Of a stretch of 64,000 nucleotides of DNA, positions 38,343-48,074 are shown in pieces. Source of the stretch: DSPP01 sp964607165 (GTDB lineage: Bacteria > Zixibacteria > MSB-5A5 > DSPP01); the NCBI GenBank assembly GCA_964607165.1, contig CAZSIT010000002.1, forward strand, positions 124,001 to 188,000, read 5' to 3'. Under the pieces are notes generated by a model. It had not been told where the DNA came from and searched no databases. It saw only the letters and a list, made by a program, of their open reading frames with translations. The position numbers and the translations under genes are program-made. How positions within the stretch are numbered: position 1 is the first letter of the stretch; each line of letters begins with the position of its first letter.

Positions 38343-40703
38343 ATGACCGTCGCCGCAAAAGAAAGAATAGTTTTACCTATAAAAGGGATGACTTGCGCCG
38401 CCTGCGTCAACACGGTCGAGAAAGGGCTTTCCAAAACGGAAGGAGTCCTGCGCGCCGAAGTAAGCCTGGTTTCCGAAACCGCCGCCGTGGAGTTTGACAA
38501 AACCAAAACGACTTTGGAAGCGCTTTCCCGAGCGGTTAAAAACTCCGGCTATGAAGTTCCCGCTAAACGCGGATTTATCCATTTTTCCAACGGAATCCCT
38601 GCCGAAGCTTCCAAAGTTGTTTCCGTTATTTGGGGAGTTGTTGATGTTAAACCCTCTGATTCTCGGCTGGAGGTTTTTTTCCTTCCTGATTTAGTAAACT
38701 TGGAAGAAGTTTCTAATCGCCTGAAATCTTCGGGTATATCTGTTTTGAGAACCGAAGAGGTCGAAGAAAAAATCAAAGACGCTAACTATCAAAAAGCCAA
38801 ACTCAAGCTTGCGGCCATTTTAGCGATGGCAACCGTGGTTTTCGCATTTGGGATGTTGCATTTTGATTCTATTCTCACTTTCTGGATAAGTTTCCCTTTA
38901 GCAACTCTCATCCAGTTTTGGGGCGGGGCCCAGTTTTATCGCGGTGCTTGGGCGCAGGCCAAACATTTCCGCGGGGATATGAATACGCTGGTGGCGCTGG
39001 GAACTTCGGTCGCCTACCTCTATTCCGTTTGGAATGGCTACCAATTTTTAAAATTTGGCCTTGCTCCGGAGTTTTATTTTGAAACGGCCGCCGTAATAAT
39101 CGCACTTATACTGCTAGGTCGCTTTTTAGAACTTTCCGCCCGCCACAAAGGCCGCGCCGCCACCAAAGAGCTGTTAGATTTAGCTCCCCAAAAGGCCCGG
39201 GTGATTACTCCCGATGGGCAGGAAAAGGAAGTGCCGGCCAAGGCGCTTTTTCCCGGCGATTTTGTGCTGGTTCGCCCCGGAGAAAAAATTCCTGCCGATG
39301 GGGAGATTTTAGAAGGCCGCTCCAGCGTGGATGAGTCTTTGGTTACGGGAGAATCTGTTCCCGTTTCCAAAAGCCCCGGAGATTGGGTTATTGGCGGAAG
39401 CCTTAATCAGGATGGCGCCTTCCGGATGGCGGTGCGCAAGACGGGGAAAGAAAGTTATCTATCCAGTTTAGCCGCTTTAGTCGAAAAAGCCCAAAGTTCC
39501 AAACCGCCCGTGCAAAGATTAGTGGATAAAATTGCCGGAATTTTTGTTCCGGCGGTCTTAGTCGTTGCTTTGGTAACTTTTTCGGCCTGGGCGTTATTTG
39601 GGCCAAGTATCGGCTTTGCATTAAAAATGACCACAGCAGTTTTAATCATTGCCTGCCCCTGTGCAATGGGTTTGGCCACGCCGATGGCTTTAATTGTTGG
39701 CGCCGGACGGGCCGCCAAGAAGGGAATTTTGATAAAAGATGCCTTAGCCTTGGAAAAAGCAAGTAAGCTAAATTTGTTGGTATTGGACAAAACCGGAACT
39801 TTGACGACCGGCCAGCCAAAGTTAGAAACCTGGAAGTTCAAAGGGGACAAAAAAGAGATTCTTTCGATTTTATATTCAGTTGAAAAACTTTCCGAACACC
39901 CTTTCGCACCGTCATTGGTCGAGTTTGCCAAAAAAGAAGGGGTGGGCGAAGTCCCAATTACTGATTTCCGCTCCATCCCCGGTAAGGGAGTGGCTGCTTA
40001 CGCTGGAGAAAAACGAATTATGATTGGCTCCCGGTATTTTTTGGAGGAAAACAAAGTCACACTTGAAACCGCCTGGGATAGGGAAAAGTCACCTTTTTCG
40101 CAAGTTCACTTATCCATCGGCCAGCAGGAAGCGGCCCGCTTTTTTTTAACCGACACCTTGCGGCCGGAAGCGGCCGAAACTATTGCGGAGTTGCGCGAAA
40201 TCGGCATTGAACCGTTTATGCTTTCCGGCGACTGGCGCGAGGTGACCGAATTCGTGGCCGGCCAGCTCCAAATCGAACGCTCCCGTGGAGAGGTGCGCGG
40301 CGACCAAAAAGGGAATTGGATTCGAGAGTTGAAAAAAGAAGGGAAAACGGTCGGAATGGTGGGAGATGGAGTGAACGATTCGGTGGCTCTTTCGGAAGCG
40401 GATGTGGGCATAGCCGTGCGGCGGGGCAGCGATTTGGCGCTGGAATCGGCAGAAGTGGTCTTATTGAACGATAACCTTAAACTTTTGCCCTATTTGGTGC
40501 GTTTATCCCGTCGCCTCCTCTCCACCATCCGTTGGAATTTAATCTGGGCCTTTGGTTACAATATTCTGGGAATTCCAATCGCCGCCGGCGTCCTCTATCC
40601 GGCTTTTGGCTTGACGCTAAACCCGATGCTTGCCTCTCTGGCAATGGCTTTTTCATCGCTTTTTGTTGTTACCAATTCATTGCGCCTAAGAAATTTTGAG
40701 TAA
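38343..40703 (+). CDS. copA: Copper-type heavy-metal P1B ATPase
   Basis: The 786-aa protein has an N-terminal HMA domain with GMTCAAC (C18, C21) and a second HMA-like domain at about 75-140 without cysteines. Eight membrane helices are present, including the CPC motif (IIACPCAMGLATP). The phosphorylation site is DKTGTLTTGQ, the nucleotide-binding His is in SEHPFAPS, and the hinge is VGDGVNDSVALSEADVG. CPC and the helix-7/8 residues fit Cu(I) export. The second, Cys-less HMA domain is a decayed copy. No ribosome binding site is visible at the ATG. No copper regulator or chaperone is adjacent. Confidence 0.93.
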   Translation: MTVAAKERIVLPIKGMTCAACVNTVEKGLSKTEGVLRAEVSLVSETAAVEFDKTKTTLEALSRAVKNSGYEVPAKRGFIHFSNGIPAEASKVVSVIWGVVDVKPSDSRLEVFFLPDLVNLEEVSNRLKSSGISVLRTEEVEEKIKDANYQKAKLKLAAILAMATVVFAFGMLHFDSILTFWISFPLATLIQFWGGAQFYRGAWAQAKHFRGDMNTLVALGTSVAYLYSVWNGYQFLKFGLAPEFYFETAAVIIALILLGRFLELSARHKGRAATKELLDLAPQKARVITPDGQEKEVPAKALFPGDFVLVRPGEKIPADGEILEGRSSVDESLVTGESVPVSKSPGDWVIGGSLNQDGAFRMAVRKTGKESYLSSLAALVEKAQSSKPPVQRLVDKIAGIFVPAVLVVALVTFSAWALFGPSIGFALKMTTAVLIIACPCAMGLATPMALIVGAGRAAKKGILIKDALALEKASKLNLLVLDKTGTLTTGQPKLETWKFKGDKKEILSILYSVEKLSEHPFAPSLVEFAKKEGVGEVPITDFRSIPGKGVAAYAGEKRIMIGSRYFLEENKVTLETAWDREKSPFSQVHLSIGQQEAARFFLTDTLRPEAAETIAELREIGIEPFMLSGDWREVTEFVAGQLQIERSRGEVRGDQKGNWIRELKKEGKTVGMVGDGVNDSVALSEADVGIAVRRGSDLALESAEVVLLNDNLKLLPYLVRLSRRLLSTIRWNLIWAFGYNILGIPIAAGVLYPAFGLTLNPMLASLAMAFSSLFVVTNSLRLRNFE

Positions 40704-40707
40704 ATAA

Positions 40708-40733
40708 AAAAGGGCACGCAGCGGCGTGCCCTT
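40708..40733 (-). terminator. Intrinsic terminator between convergent copA and htrA
   Basis: AAGGGCACGC, loop AGCG, GCGTGCCCTT, with an A-run on the left that becomes the T-run for the minus-strand HtrA transcript. It probably also slows copA transcription. Confidence 0.85.
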
Positions 40734-40752
40734 CGATTCATTCCGGGACGAG

Positions 40753-42099
40753 TTATTTCTCCGCCTTTTCCTTTGCTCCGGCAATCAAAACAAACACCTG
40801 GTCTTTTCCCCGCTCAACGCGCAAGAGAATCTGCGGCTTTTTCGAATACTTTTCAATAGCGGCTTTAAACAAAGGAAGATCGGTTACCTCGCTCTCTTCC
40901 ACTTTTACAATCACGTCCCCTTCGGACAGTTTCCCCTTGGCGGCCGCGCCGCCAACTTCCACGAAGCTGACCAGAACCCCGTTTTTTCCGGTCAAGGCAT
41001 ACTGCCGGTATAGCCCTTCGGTGATTTCCTTGACGGTAAATTCGAGGCCGGTTTCCCATTCCTCCGGCTTGATTTTTGGCTGGCGGCCGACCGAGACGGA
41101 AACCGTTTTTTCCTCCGAACCTCTGCGAATCTTTAACTCCAGCGGCTCTCCAACGGCTGTTTCCGCAATTTTTAAGGTGAAACCGTTCAAATCATCTTCC
41201 TTTTCCGCCGCTATCGGCTCTTTGGCCACCTCGGTGACCACGTCCCCCGGTTTTAATCCCGCTTTTTCAGCCGGCGAGCCTTCCAGAACGTCGCCAATCA
41301 AAACCCCGTTTAAATCGGGCACGTTAAAGTAGCGGGCGTAGTCGCGATTGAAGGGTTGAATCACCACCCCCAGCCATCCCCGCTCAATTCCGCCCGAGGC
41401 TATGATTTTCTTTTCCACATCCTTGGCCATATTGATGGGAATGGTGAACCCCTGTCCCCGGCCAATGCCGATAGAGTTGATGCCGACAACCTCGCCGCGC
41501 AGGTTAACCAAGGGTCCCCCGGAAGAGCCGGGGTCAATAGCCGCATCGGTCTGGATAAAATCGTTCAAGAACGAAACCTCCCGGCCAAAGTTCGGCATCA
41601 CCCGCCCCTTGCCGGAAACAATGCCAAAGGATACCGTCCGGTCAAAGCCGTACGGATTGCCTACCGCAATCACCCATTCGCCCACCTTCACGGCGTCCGA
41701 GTTTCCCAAGTTGGCGACCGAAAGTTTTTCCGGAGTGGTCACTTTTATCACCGCCAAGTCCGTTTGCCTATCCACGCCGATAAGCTCCGCTGGATATTCC
41801 CGCTTGGAAGGCAAAGTCACCAGAATCTGCTGGGCGTTATCCACCACGTGCTCGTTGGTCAAAATGTAACCGGCCCCATCGGTAACCAAACCGGAACCCA
41901 TTACCTGAAATTTCCGGTCGTCCATTTTCTGCACTACCTCGATGTGCACCACCGAGTTTTTGACCGAGTTGGAAACCGAGATAATAACCTGCTGCAGGTC
42001 TTCGAACGTTTTTAGAACGTCCTTTTTCTGCCCCCAGCCGTTTTGGACTGGATAGGTTAGAATTGTTGCCAGAATCAGAACACCAAATAGTTTTCGCAT
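40753..42099 (-). CDS. HtrA/DegP-type serine protease, exported, two PDZ domains
   Basis: The 448-aa protein has a cleavable signal peptide (LFGVLILATILTYPVQNGWG). The catalytic residues are H84 (TNEHVVDN), D114 (TDLAVIKV) and S193 (DPGSSGGPLV). PDZ1 lies at about 235-330 (GWLGVVIQPFN, GSPAEKAGLKPGDVVTEV) and PDZ2 at about 350-440. It is soluble in the periplasm, unlike the anchored copy at 36.7 kb. The gene is convergent with copA and divergent from the SBBP/dockerin gene. Confidence 0.93.
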   Translation of the reverse strand: MRKLFGVLILATILTYPVQNGWGQKKDVLKTFEDLQQVIISVSNSVKNSVVHIEVVQKMDDRKFQVMGSGLVTDGAGYILTNEHVVDNAQQILVTLPSKREYPAELIGVDRQTDLAVIKVTTPEKLSVANLGNSDAVKVGEWVIAVGNPYGFDRTVSFGIVSGKGRVMPNFGREVSFLNDFIQTDAAIDPGSSGGPLVNLRGEVVGINSIGIGRGQGFTIPINMAKDVEKKIIASGGIERGWLGVVIQPFNRDYARYFNVPDLNGVLIGDVLEGSPAEKAGLKPGDVVTEVAKEPIAAEKEDDLNGFTLKIAETAVGEPLELKIRRGSEEKTVSVSVGRQPKIKPEEWETGLEFTVKEITEGLYRQYALTGKNGVLVSFVEVGGAAAKGKLSEGDVIVKVEESEVTDLPLFKAAIEKYSKKPQILLRVERGKDQVFVLIAGAKEKAEK

Positions 42100-42140
42100 A
42101 CCTTATCCTTTCTGCCACTGATACCCCATTGTATTTTGGG

Positions 42141-42219
42141 GTAGCGGAAGGCTTCAGCCTTCCACTTTGGAAACCTAAAGGCCTGCCCGAAGCCGGGCCA
42201 CGGCCAGGGTTTCCGCTAC
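42141..42219. repeat. Composite repeat bounded by GTAGCGGAA inverted repeats
   Basis: 79 bases starting GTAGCGGAA and ending TTCCGCTAC. Inside are a hairpin GGAAGGCT/AGCCTTCC and, at 42182-42209, a reverse copy of the CCCTGGCC..CGGGCAGG element that broke the RAYT gene. It fills the divergent promoter region between htrA and the SBBP gene. Confidence 0.85.
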
Positions 42220-42313
42220 ATCTATCGGTAATATTATATGCAATAACAAGCTCAATGGGTAATGAAAATTATAGATGGCATAGCCTGGCCAATTTGCCGA
42301 TAATTGAAATGAG

Positions 42314-43900
42314 ATGCGCAGATATGTAAAAAAATTCTCTTTCCTGCTGCTGTTGGGTATTTCTGCGATACCCCTGCCCGCATTTTGCCAAGTTGATACC
42401 ACCTGGGTGAGGCGGTACAACGGGCCGGGGAACGGCACGGATGAGGCCCATGCGATGGCCGTTGACGATAGTGGAAACGTTTATGTAACCGGATGGAGTT
42501 TTGGGGGTGCCACAACAGGAATGGACTATGCCACTATTAAATATGACCGGAACGGCAATCAACTCTGGTTGAAACGCTATAACGGTTCCGCAAACAGCTG
42601 GGACTATAGTGGGGATATTGCACTCGATAGAAATGGGAATATTTATGTAACGGGAAGTACAAATAACCTTGGTACAGATGACGACTATACAACCGTGAAA
42701 TACAGCTCGCAAGGAAATCAGCAATGGGTAGCTTTTTATGATGGACCTCTTAATGGTGTAGATGGGGCTCGTGCTGTGACAATAGACCAGAATTGTAATA
42801 TTTACGTCACCGGAGTAAGCGAAAGCACGAACGTGGGAGGTACCTGCGGGCCGGACCACTACCTTGATTATGTAACACTAAAATATGATTCCAACGGGAA
42901 CCGACTTTGGGCAGCGCGCTTTAGCAATCCACCAGACTACGTAAACAGCGGATATTTGGTGGGAGTAGATAAGGATGAAAATGTTTACGTGAGTGGTTAC
43001 AGCTCTCATTGGTGCCTCGGACAACTGGAATGGGTAACCGTCAAATATGATTCAACCGGCACTCAACAGTGGGTGCAGCGAATCAATGCGGGGCTGCCAC
43101 CCCTTATTCGTTCAAACATACCTGCCGACTTGAAGTTAGATGCCAGCGGCAATATTTATCTTACTGGAGGAGTCATAAACGACACAACATTTCTCGACTA
43201 TACAACTATTAAGTATGATTCTCAAGGGAATCAATTGTGGATGGCTCGTTTCGATGGAAGTGCTAGTGGTTACGATTTTGCCAGAGCGATAGCATTGGAT
43301 TCACAGGGGAATGTGTATGTAACAGGTTATAGTGACTATGGTGTGGAAGGCTTTGATATAGTTACCATTAAGTACGATTCGAACGGAAACCAACTTTGGG
43401 TTCAATCCTATAACGGTCCTCCGGGTAACGGAGCGGATAAAGGTTGGGCTATTACCTTAGATACGGTTGGAAATGTTTATGTGGCAGGTATAAGCCTTGG
43501 AAACAGCTCTACTTACAATTATGTCGTTATAAAATATGATTCGAGCGGAAGTTTAATTTGGGAAAAGCGATATGAGGGGCCGGTTAGTGACTATCGAGTA
43601 TATCCAAAAATTTTAGTTGATCGGAATGGAAATGTGTACCTTGCAGGATGCGATCTCCAAAACCAATTGGATTTTGTTACCATCAAATATTCTCCCCTAC
43701 CCACCCTAAAAGGAGATTTGAATTTGGACGGCGTTTTGACTTTGGCGGATATTGTTTTGATGCTCAACTGCGTATTCTTGGGAGAGCAACCAGCGGCAGC
43801 GCCTTCGGCTTGCGATTTAAATTGCGATGGATTGCTTACCTCGGCGGATGTGGTGATTCTTCTAAATTTATTTTATTTAATCGCTGCCCCACCCTGTTAG
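42314..43900 (+). CDS. Exported SBBP beta-propeller protein with C-terminal dockerin type I
   Basis: The 528-aa protein has a signal peptide (FSFLLLLGISAIPLPAFC). Seven or so SBBP repeats fill about 25-465 (GNVYVTGWSFGG, DYATIKYDRNGNQLW, GNIYVTGSTNN and so on). A dockerin lies at about 468-525 with two calcium-binding loops: GDLNLDGVLTLADIVLMLN and DLNCDGLLTSADVVILLN. The dockerin would tether it to a cohesin partner, none of which is encoded here. The gene looks AT-richer than its neighbours. The start is ATG with GAAATGAG upstream. Confidence 0.9.
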   Translation: MRRYVKKFSFLLLLGISAIPLPAFCQVDTTWVRRYNGPGNGTDEAHAMAVDDSGNVYVTGWSFGGATTGMDYATIKYDRNGNQLWLKRYNGSANSWDYSGDIALDRNGNIYVTGSTNNLGTDDDYTTVKYSSQGNQQWVAFYDGPLNGVDGARAVTIDQNCNIYVTGVSESTNVGGTCGPDHYLDYVTLKYDSNGNRLWAARFSNPPDYVNSGYLVGVDKDENVYVSGYSSHWCLGQLEWVTVKYDSTGTQQWVQRINAGLPPLIRSNIPADLKLDASGNIYLTGGVINDTTFLDYTTIKYDSQGNQLWMARFDGSASGYDFARAIALDSQGNVYVTGYSDYGVEGFDIVTIKYDSNGNQLWVQSYNGPPGNGADKGWAITLDTVGNVYVAGISLGNSSTYNYVVIKYDSSGSLIWEKRYEGPVSDYRVYPKILVDRNGNVYLAGCDLQNQLDFVTIKYSPLPTLKGDLNLDGVLTLADIVLMLNCVFLGEQPAAAPSACDLNCDGLLTSADVVILLNLFYLIAAPPC

Positions 43901-43998
43901 TAAAAACCCTTTTCCCAGTATAGACCCTCTTTAACAAACTTTAGCCTGCAAGTTTTTCCCGCTTGACCACCTTGGTTAAGCTGGGTAATATCCTAAAG

Positions 43999-44880
43999 AT
44001 GTTGAAAAAGCTTATCCCGATTTTGGTTTTGGCGGTGGGTGGCTTGGTCGTTTTGATTTACGTTCAGGGGAAAAGAGGAAGCGACAATAGCAAGCTGATT
44101 ACCGCTTCCGGGACGATTGAAGTGACTGAAGTGGAAATAAGCTCCAAGCTGGCGGGACAGATTGAAATCTTTACCAAAGAAGAGGGGGATACGGTTTCCA
44201 AGGAGGAGCTTTTGGCGGAATTGGAGCATAAAGAGCTTTCCGCCCAGTTGAGGGTGGCGGAGGCGACTACAAAAGTAACCGAGGCGCAGATTGCCCAGGC
44301 CAGAACAAACTTGAAGAACTTTGAGGATAACCTGCGGCGGATTAAAGAACTTTTTAAATCCGGAGCGGCCACTCAGCAGCAATTGGATGACATCGAAAGC
44401 AAAACCGAAGCGGCGCGGGATCAGGTTCGCAGTTTAGGGTATAGCCGCGAACAGGCGCAAGCCCAAAAGAATCTGATTTTAATCCAGATTGACAACGCCA
44501 AAATTTTTGCACCGATTTCCGGACGGGTGATAAAAAAAACGGCGGAAATGGGAGAAACGGTCTTTCCCGGTGTGCCGCTTTTGACTCTGGCCGATTTGTC
44601 CAAGGTTACGTTGAAAATTTATCTGAAAGAGACCGAAGTAGGCCGCGTGCGGCTGGGTCAGGCGGTGAAGGTGAAAGTGGATGCTTATCCAAAAGAGAGT
44701 TTTGAAGGAAAAATCTCCTACGTTTCCCCCTCGGCGGAGTTTACCCCAAAAAATATTCAGACCAAAGACGAACGGGTGAAGTTGGTTTTTGCGGTTAAAA
44801 TTATCATCCCCAACCCAAAAGAGCTGCTCAAACCCGGCCTGCCGGCAGATGCGGAAATGGTGCCGCAAGAAGCCAGCTAA
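43999..44880 (+). CDS. HlyD-type periplasmic adaptor (membrane fusion protein)
   Basis: The protein of about 293 aa has an N-terminal helix (LIPILVLAVGGLVVLIYVQ). A lipoyl/barrel-sandwich half (ITASGTIEVTEVEISSKLAG) follows, then an alpha-helical hairpin (TKVTEAQIAQARTNLKNFEDN) and the matching barrel half (NAKIFAPISGRVIKKTAEMGE). I start at the ATG giving MLKKLIPIL; the open frame also allows a TTG 12 codons earlier, but neither has a good ribosome binding site. It is the first gene of a five-component exporter like E. coli ybhGFSR. The next gene starts in the overlap TAATG. Confidence 0.88.
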   Translation: MLKKLIPILVLAVGGLVVLIYVQGKRGSDNSKLITASGTIEVTEVEISSKLAGQIEIFTKEEGDTVSKEELLAELEHKELSAQLRVAEATTKVTEAQIAQARTNLKNFEDNLRRIKELFKSGAATQQQLDDIESKTEAARDQVRSLGYSREQAQAQKNLILIQIDNAKIFAPISGRVIKKTAEMGETVFPGVPLLTLADLSKVTLKIYLKETEVGRVRLGQAVKVKVDAYPKESFEGKISYVSPSAEFTPKNIQTKDERVKLVFAVKIIIPNPKELLKPGLPADAEMVPQEAS

Positions 44881-45800
44881 TGCCGGCTGTTGTTGTAAAA
44901 AACTTGGCCAAAAAATATCCCAATGCGATTGCCGTGGCCGGGCTCGATTTCCAGGTCGAAAAAGGGGAGATCTTTGGCCTCGTCGGCCCGGACGGTGCTG
45001 GGAAGACGACCACCATTCGAATGTTAGTGGGAGTTTTGCCGCCTACCTCCGGCATGGCAGAAGTGGTCGGCTTGGACGTGGTAAAACAAGCCGAAGAGTT
45101 GAAAAAGCGGATTGGATATATGTCCCAAAAGTTTTCGCTCTATAGCGAACTGACTGTACAGGAGAATCTGGATTTTTTCGCGGATATTTATCTGGTTTCC
45201 GGCCAGGAGAAAAAAAGGCGACAGGAGCGCCTGCTGCAGTTCTCCAACCTGGCCCCCTTTCGCGACCGCCAGGCCCGTCACCTTTCGGGAGGGATGAAGC
45301 AGAAGCTGGGTTTATCCTGCGCTTTGATTCATACGCCGGAGGTGCTTTTTTTGGATGAACCGACCACCGGCGTGGACCCGGTTTCGCGGCGGGAACTTTG
45401 GGAAATCATTTACGAGCTTTTGGAAGGAAACGTGACCGTTTTCGTTTCCACTCCCTATATGGATGAAGCCGAACGCTGTTCGCGGATTGCCTTCATCCAT
45501 AAAGGCAAAATTTTGGCTTTGGATGACCCCAAAAAGTTGAAGAGCTTGACCGACCGCGAGGTTTTTGAGGTGAAAATTGACAACCCCAGATTGCAAAGGC
45601 AGGCTTTGGAAAAATTGCCGGGACTTGTGGAGCTGGAGATTTTTGGGGATATGCTGCATCTTTCCTTTCCTATACAACAAACCGACGAAGAAGAGCTTTT
45701 GCGGCGCGCTTTGGAAGCAGGAGCCAAGCTGGAATCGGTGCGCAAAATAACCCCCTCCCTGGAAGACCTGTTTATTTCTTTGGTCAAAAGAGAAAATTGA
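44880..45800 (+). CDS. ABC-2 exporter ATP-binding protein 1 (H-loop His missing)
   Basis: The 306-aa ATPase has Walker A GPDGAGKTT, signature HLSGGMKQKLGLS and Walker B VLFLDEPTTGVDP. The H-loop reads STPYMDEAE, where THYMDEAE is expected, so the switch histidine is lost. In the related fused YbhF-type proteins the first ATPase also lacks it, so the site is probably degenerate by design. It belongs with the ATPase at 45997, from which a 196-base gap separates it. The start overlaps the adaptor stop. Confidence 0.9.
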   Translation: MPAVVVKNLAKKYPNAIAVAGLDFQVEKGEIFGLVGPDGAGKTTTIRMLVGVLPPTSGMAEVVGLDVVKQAEELKKRIGYMSQKFSLYSELTVQENLDFFADIYLVSGQEKKRRQERLLQFSNLAPFRDRQARHLSGGMKQKLGLSCALIHTPEVLFLDEPTTGVDPVSRRELWEIIYELLEGNVTVFVSTPYMDEAERCSRIAFIHKGKILALDDPKKLKSLTDREVFEVKIDNPRLQRQALEKLPGLVELEIFGDMLHLSFPIQQTDEEELLRRALEAGAKLESVRKITPSLEDLFISLVKREN

Positions 45801-45996
45801 GGATGCCCGAAAAACGTTCAATTTTGGTGGCAAAAGACAGAAATCGGTCGAACAACTTAAAGGATTTAAAAGGGTTCCACAAACATACTTCCAAGTTCAG
45901 GGCATACAATAGCTTATGCGGCCCCATACTTTAAGTCTGTGGCACGGTTTTTGATATTTCTAAAAGGGGGCGGCAAAGTTTAGCCCCAGGTGTGAG

Positions 45997-46938
45997 ATGA
46001 AAATTGCCATAGAAGCCAAGAATTTAGTGCGCCGATTTGGAAATTTTGTGGCGGTGGATGCAATTTCCTTTGCCGTCCGGCAGGGTGAGATTTTTGGCTT
46101 TTTAGGCCCCAACGGGGCGGGGAAATCGACCACCATTAAGATGCTATGCGGAATTTTGGCTCCAAGCGCCGGCGAACTCTGGGTGGATGGGGTCGATGTA
46201 AAAGCTTTTCCCGAAGAAGCCAAGCAGCGGATTGGCTATATGTCCCAGAAGTTTTCTTTGTATGAAGATTTGACGGCGGCCGAAAATATCGATTTTTACT
46301 CCGGGATTTACCGGCTGTCAAAAGCTTCAAAAAAGGAGCGGATAGAATCGATTTTAGAGATGGCCGGTTTGGTGGAAGAGCAGGACCGCCTGGCCGGCGA
46401 GCTGGCGGGGGGCTACAAGCAGCGCCTGGCCTTGGGATGCGCCCTATTGCACAACCCTAAAATTATTTTTTTGGACGAGCCAACAGCCGGCGTTGACCCC
46501 ATCTCCCGCCGCCACTTTTGGGATTTAATCGCCCGAATGGCGCAAGAGGGCAAAACGATTTTTGTCACCACCCACTATATGGATGAAGCCGAACATTGCG
46601 ACCGGCTGGCCTTGATAAACGCCGGTAGAATCGTCGCCTCCGGCACGCCTTCGGAATTGAAAACCGAGCCGACCGAACAAGAGCTTCTGGAGGTTGCGAC
46701 TTCCCAACCGATAAAGGCCTTTGGTGTCATCAAGCGGGCTTTCCCCCAGGCAACGCCCGCTCTTTTTGGGGTTAACGTGCACTTGACCGTTTCTGACCCG
46801 GATTTGGCCGAGAATAGATTGCGCGAAGCTCTGGCGCGTGAATCGGTTGCGGTTGAGTCGGTAAGCAGGATTCCTTTTTCTCTGGAAGATGTTTTTTGCC
46901 GGGTGGTGGGAGAAACGCCGGGTGGAGTTAGTCGATGA
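45997..46938 (+). CDS. ABC-2 exporter ATP-binding protein 2
   Basis: The 313-aa ATPase has Walker A GPNGAGKST, signature ELAGGYKQRLALG, Walker B IIFLDEPTAGVDP and an intact H-loop TTHYMDEAE. It would pair with ATPase 1 as a heterodimer with one full catalytic site. GGTGTGAG lies before the ATG. Its stop overlaps the first permease by four bases (ATGA). The 196 bases before it contain no gene or repeat that I can see. Confidence 0.91.
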   Translation: MKIAIEAKNLVRRFGNFVAVDAISFAVRQGEIFGFLGPNGAGKSTTIKMLCGILAPSAGELWVDGVDVKAFPEEAKQRIGYMSQKFSLYEDLTAAENIDFYSGIYRLSKASKKERIESILEMAGLVEEQDRLAGELAGGYKQRLALGCALLHNPKIIFLDEPTAGVDPISRRHFWDLIARMAQEGKTIFVTTHYMDEAEHCDRLALINAGRIVASGTPSELKTEPTEQELLEVATSQPIKAFGVIKRAFPQATPALFGVNVHLTVSDPDLAENRLREALARESVAVESVSRIPFSLEDVFCRVVGETPGGVSR

Positions 46939-48074
46939 ACTTAAGAAGGATTCTGGCAATGGTTAAAAAGGAATTTATCACGGTTCGAAGGGACTTTTCC
47001 TTTGCCCTTAACATTTTTGTATTGCCCTTGATGATGCTTATCATCTATGGCTACGGCATCCGCTTTGACATCAAATTCCTGCCCACGGTAATCTGGGATT
47101 TGAGCCAGACTCCCCAGAGCCGGGAATTGATAGAAAAGTTTTTGGCCTCCGGTTACTTTCGTTCGGCGGGCGTTGTTTCGGGCTATCAAGAGATAGAAAA
47201 TGTTTTCGATAACGGAAAGGCGAAGCTGGCTTTGGTGATTCCGGTCGATTTTGGTACCAAGCTTGCCCGCGGGCAGAAAACCGACGTTCAAATCCTGGTG
47301 GACGGTTCGGACAACAATACCGCCACCTTGGCGGTCGGCTACGCGACCGGAATCGTGCGCAGCTATCAGGCCGACTTGGTTGTTGAAAAATTGGCCAAGA
47401 GGGGCATCCGCCTGCCTTTTGAAGTGCCGGCCGTTTCGGAAGAAACGCGGATGTGGTACAACCCGGAATTAAAATCGGTCAATTTTATCGTCCCCGGCAT
47501 AATCGTGGTTTTTATGAGCATGATGGGGACGGTGATGACGGCAATGGCAATCGTGGGGGAAAAAGAGCGCGGCACGTTTGAACAGATTGCCGCTTCACCG
47601 CTTTCCGCGGTGGAATTCCTTTTGGGCAAAATTATCCCCTATATCCTTTTGGCCTTGATGGATATGGTTTTGATTGTAACCGCTGGCTATCTGTTATTTC
47701 ACGTTCCCATCCGGGGCTCGTTCGCGCTTTTGTTTTTGTTTTCCCTGCTTTTTGTTTCGGTGACGACCGGGATGGGGCTCTGGGTCTCCTCCGTCTCCGG
47801 CTCGCTGCAGGGGGCTATGACTTTGGCTTTTCTGGTGACTATGCTGCCTTCGGTTTTGCTTTCGGGATTTATTTTTCCGATTGAGAATTTTCCTCTGGCT
47901 CTGAAAGCGATCACCTTCGTCAATCCGGGGCGATACTTTCTGGAAGCGCTGCGCGGCATTTATCTCAAGGGGGTCGGATTTTTCGAGCTCTGGCCCCAGG
48001 CGGTTTTTTTGAGTTTGCTCGGAGTTCTTCTTCTTTCGATAACCGTTTTCCGCTTTAAAAAGAGGATTGCCTGA
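46935..48074 (+). CDS. ABC-2 type permease 1 (YbhS/YbhR-like)
   Basis: The 379-aa permease has the YbhS/YhiI-type plan: an N-terminal helix (LNIFVLPLMMLIIYGYGI), a large periplasmic domain up to about residue 175, NPELKSVNFIVPGIIVVFMSM, EKERGTFEQIAASPLSAVEFLLGKIIPY, and four or five more helices. The start overlaps the ATPase stop (ATGA) and the stop touches the next ATG (TGATG). It forms the membrane pore with permease 2. Confidence 0.9.
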   Translation: MNLRRILAMVKKEFITVRRDFSFALNIFVLPLMMLIIYGYGIRFDIKFLPTVIWDLSQTPQSRELIEKFLASGYFRSAGVVSGYQEIENVFDNGKAKLALVIPVDFGTKLARGQKTDVQILVDGSDNNTATLAVGYATGIVRSYQADLVVEKLAKRGIRLPFEVPAVSEETRMWYNPELKSVNFIVPGIIVVFMSMMGTVMTAMAIVGEKERGTFEQIAASPLSAVEFLLGKIIPYILLALMDMVLIVTAGYLLFHVPIRGSFALLFLFSLLFVSVTTGMGLWVSSVSGSLQGAMTLAFLVTMLPSVLLSGFIFPIENFPLALKAITFVNPGRYFLEALRGIYLKGVGFFELWPQAVFLSLLGVLLLSITVFRFKKRIA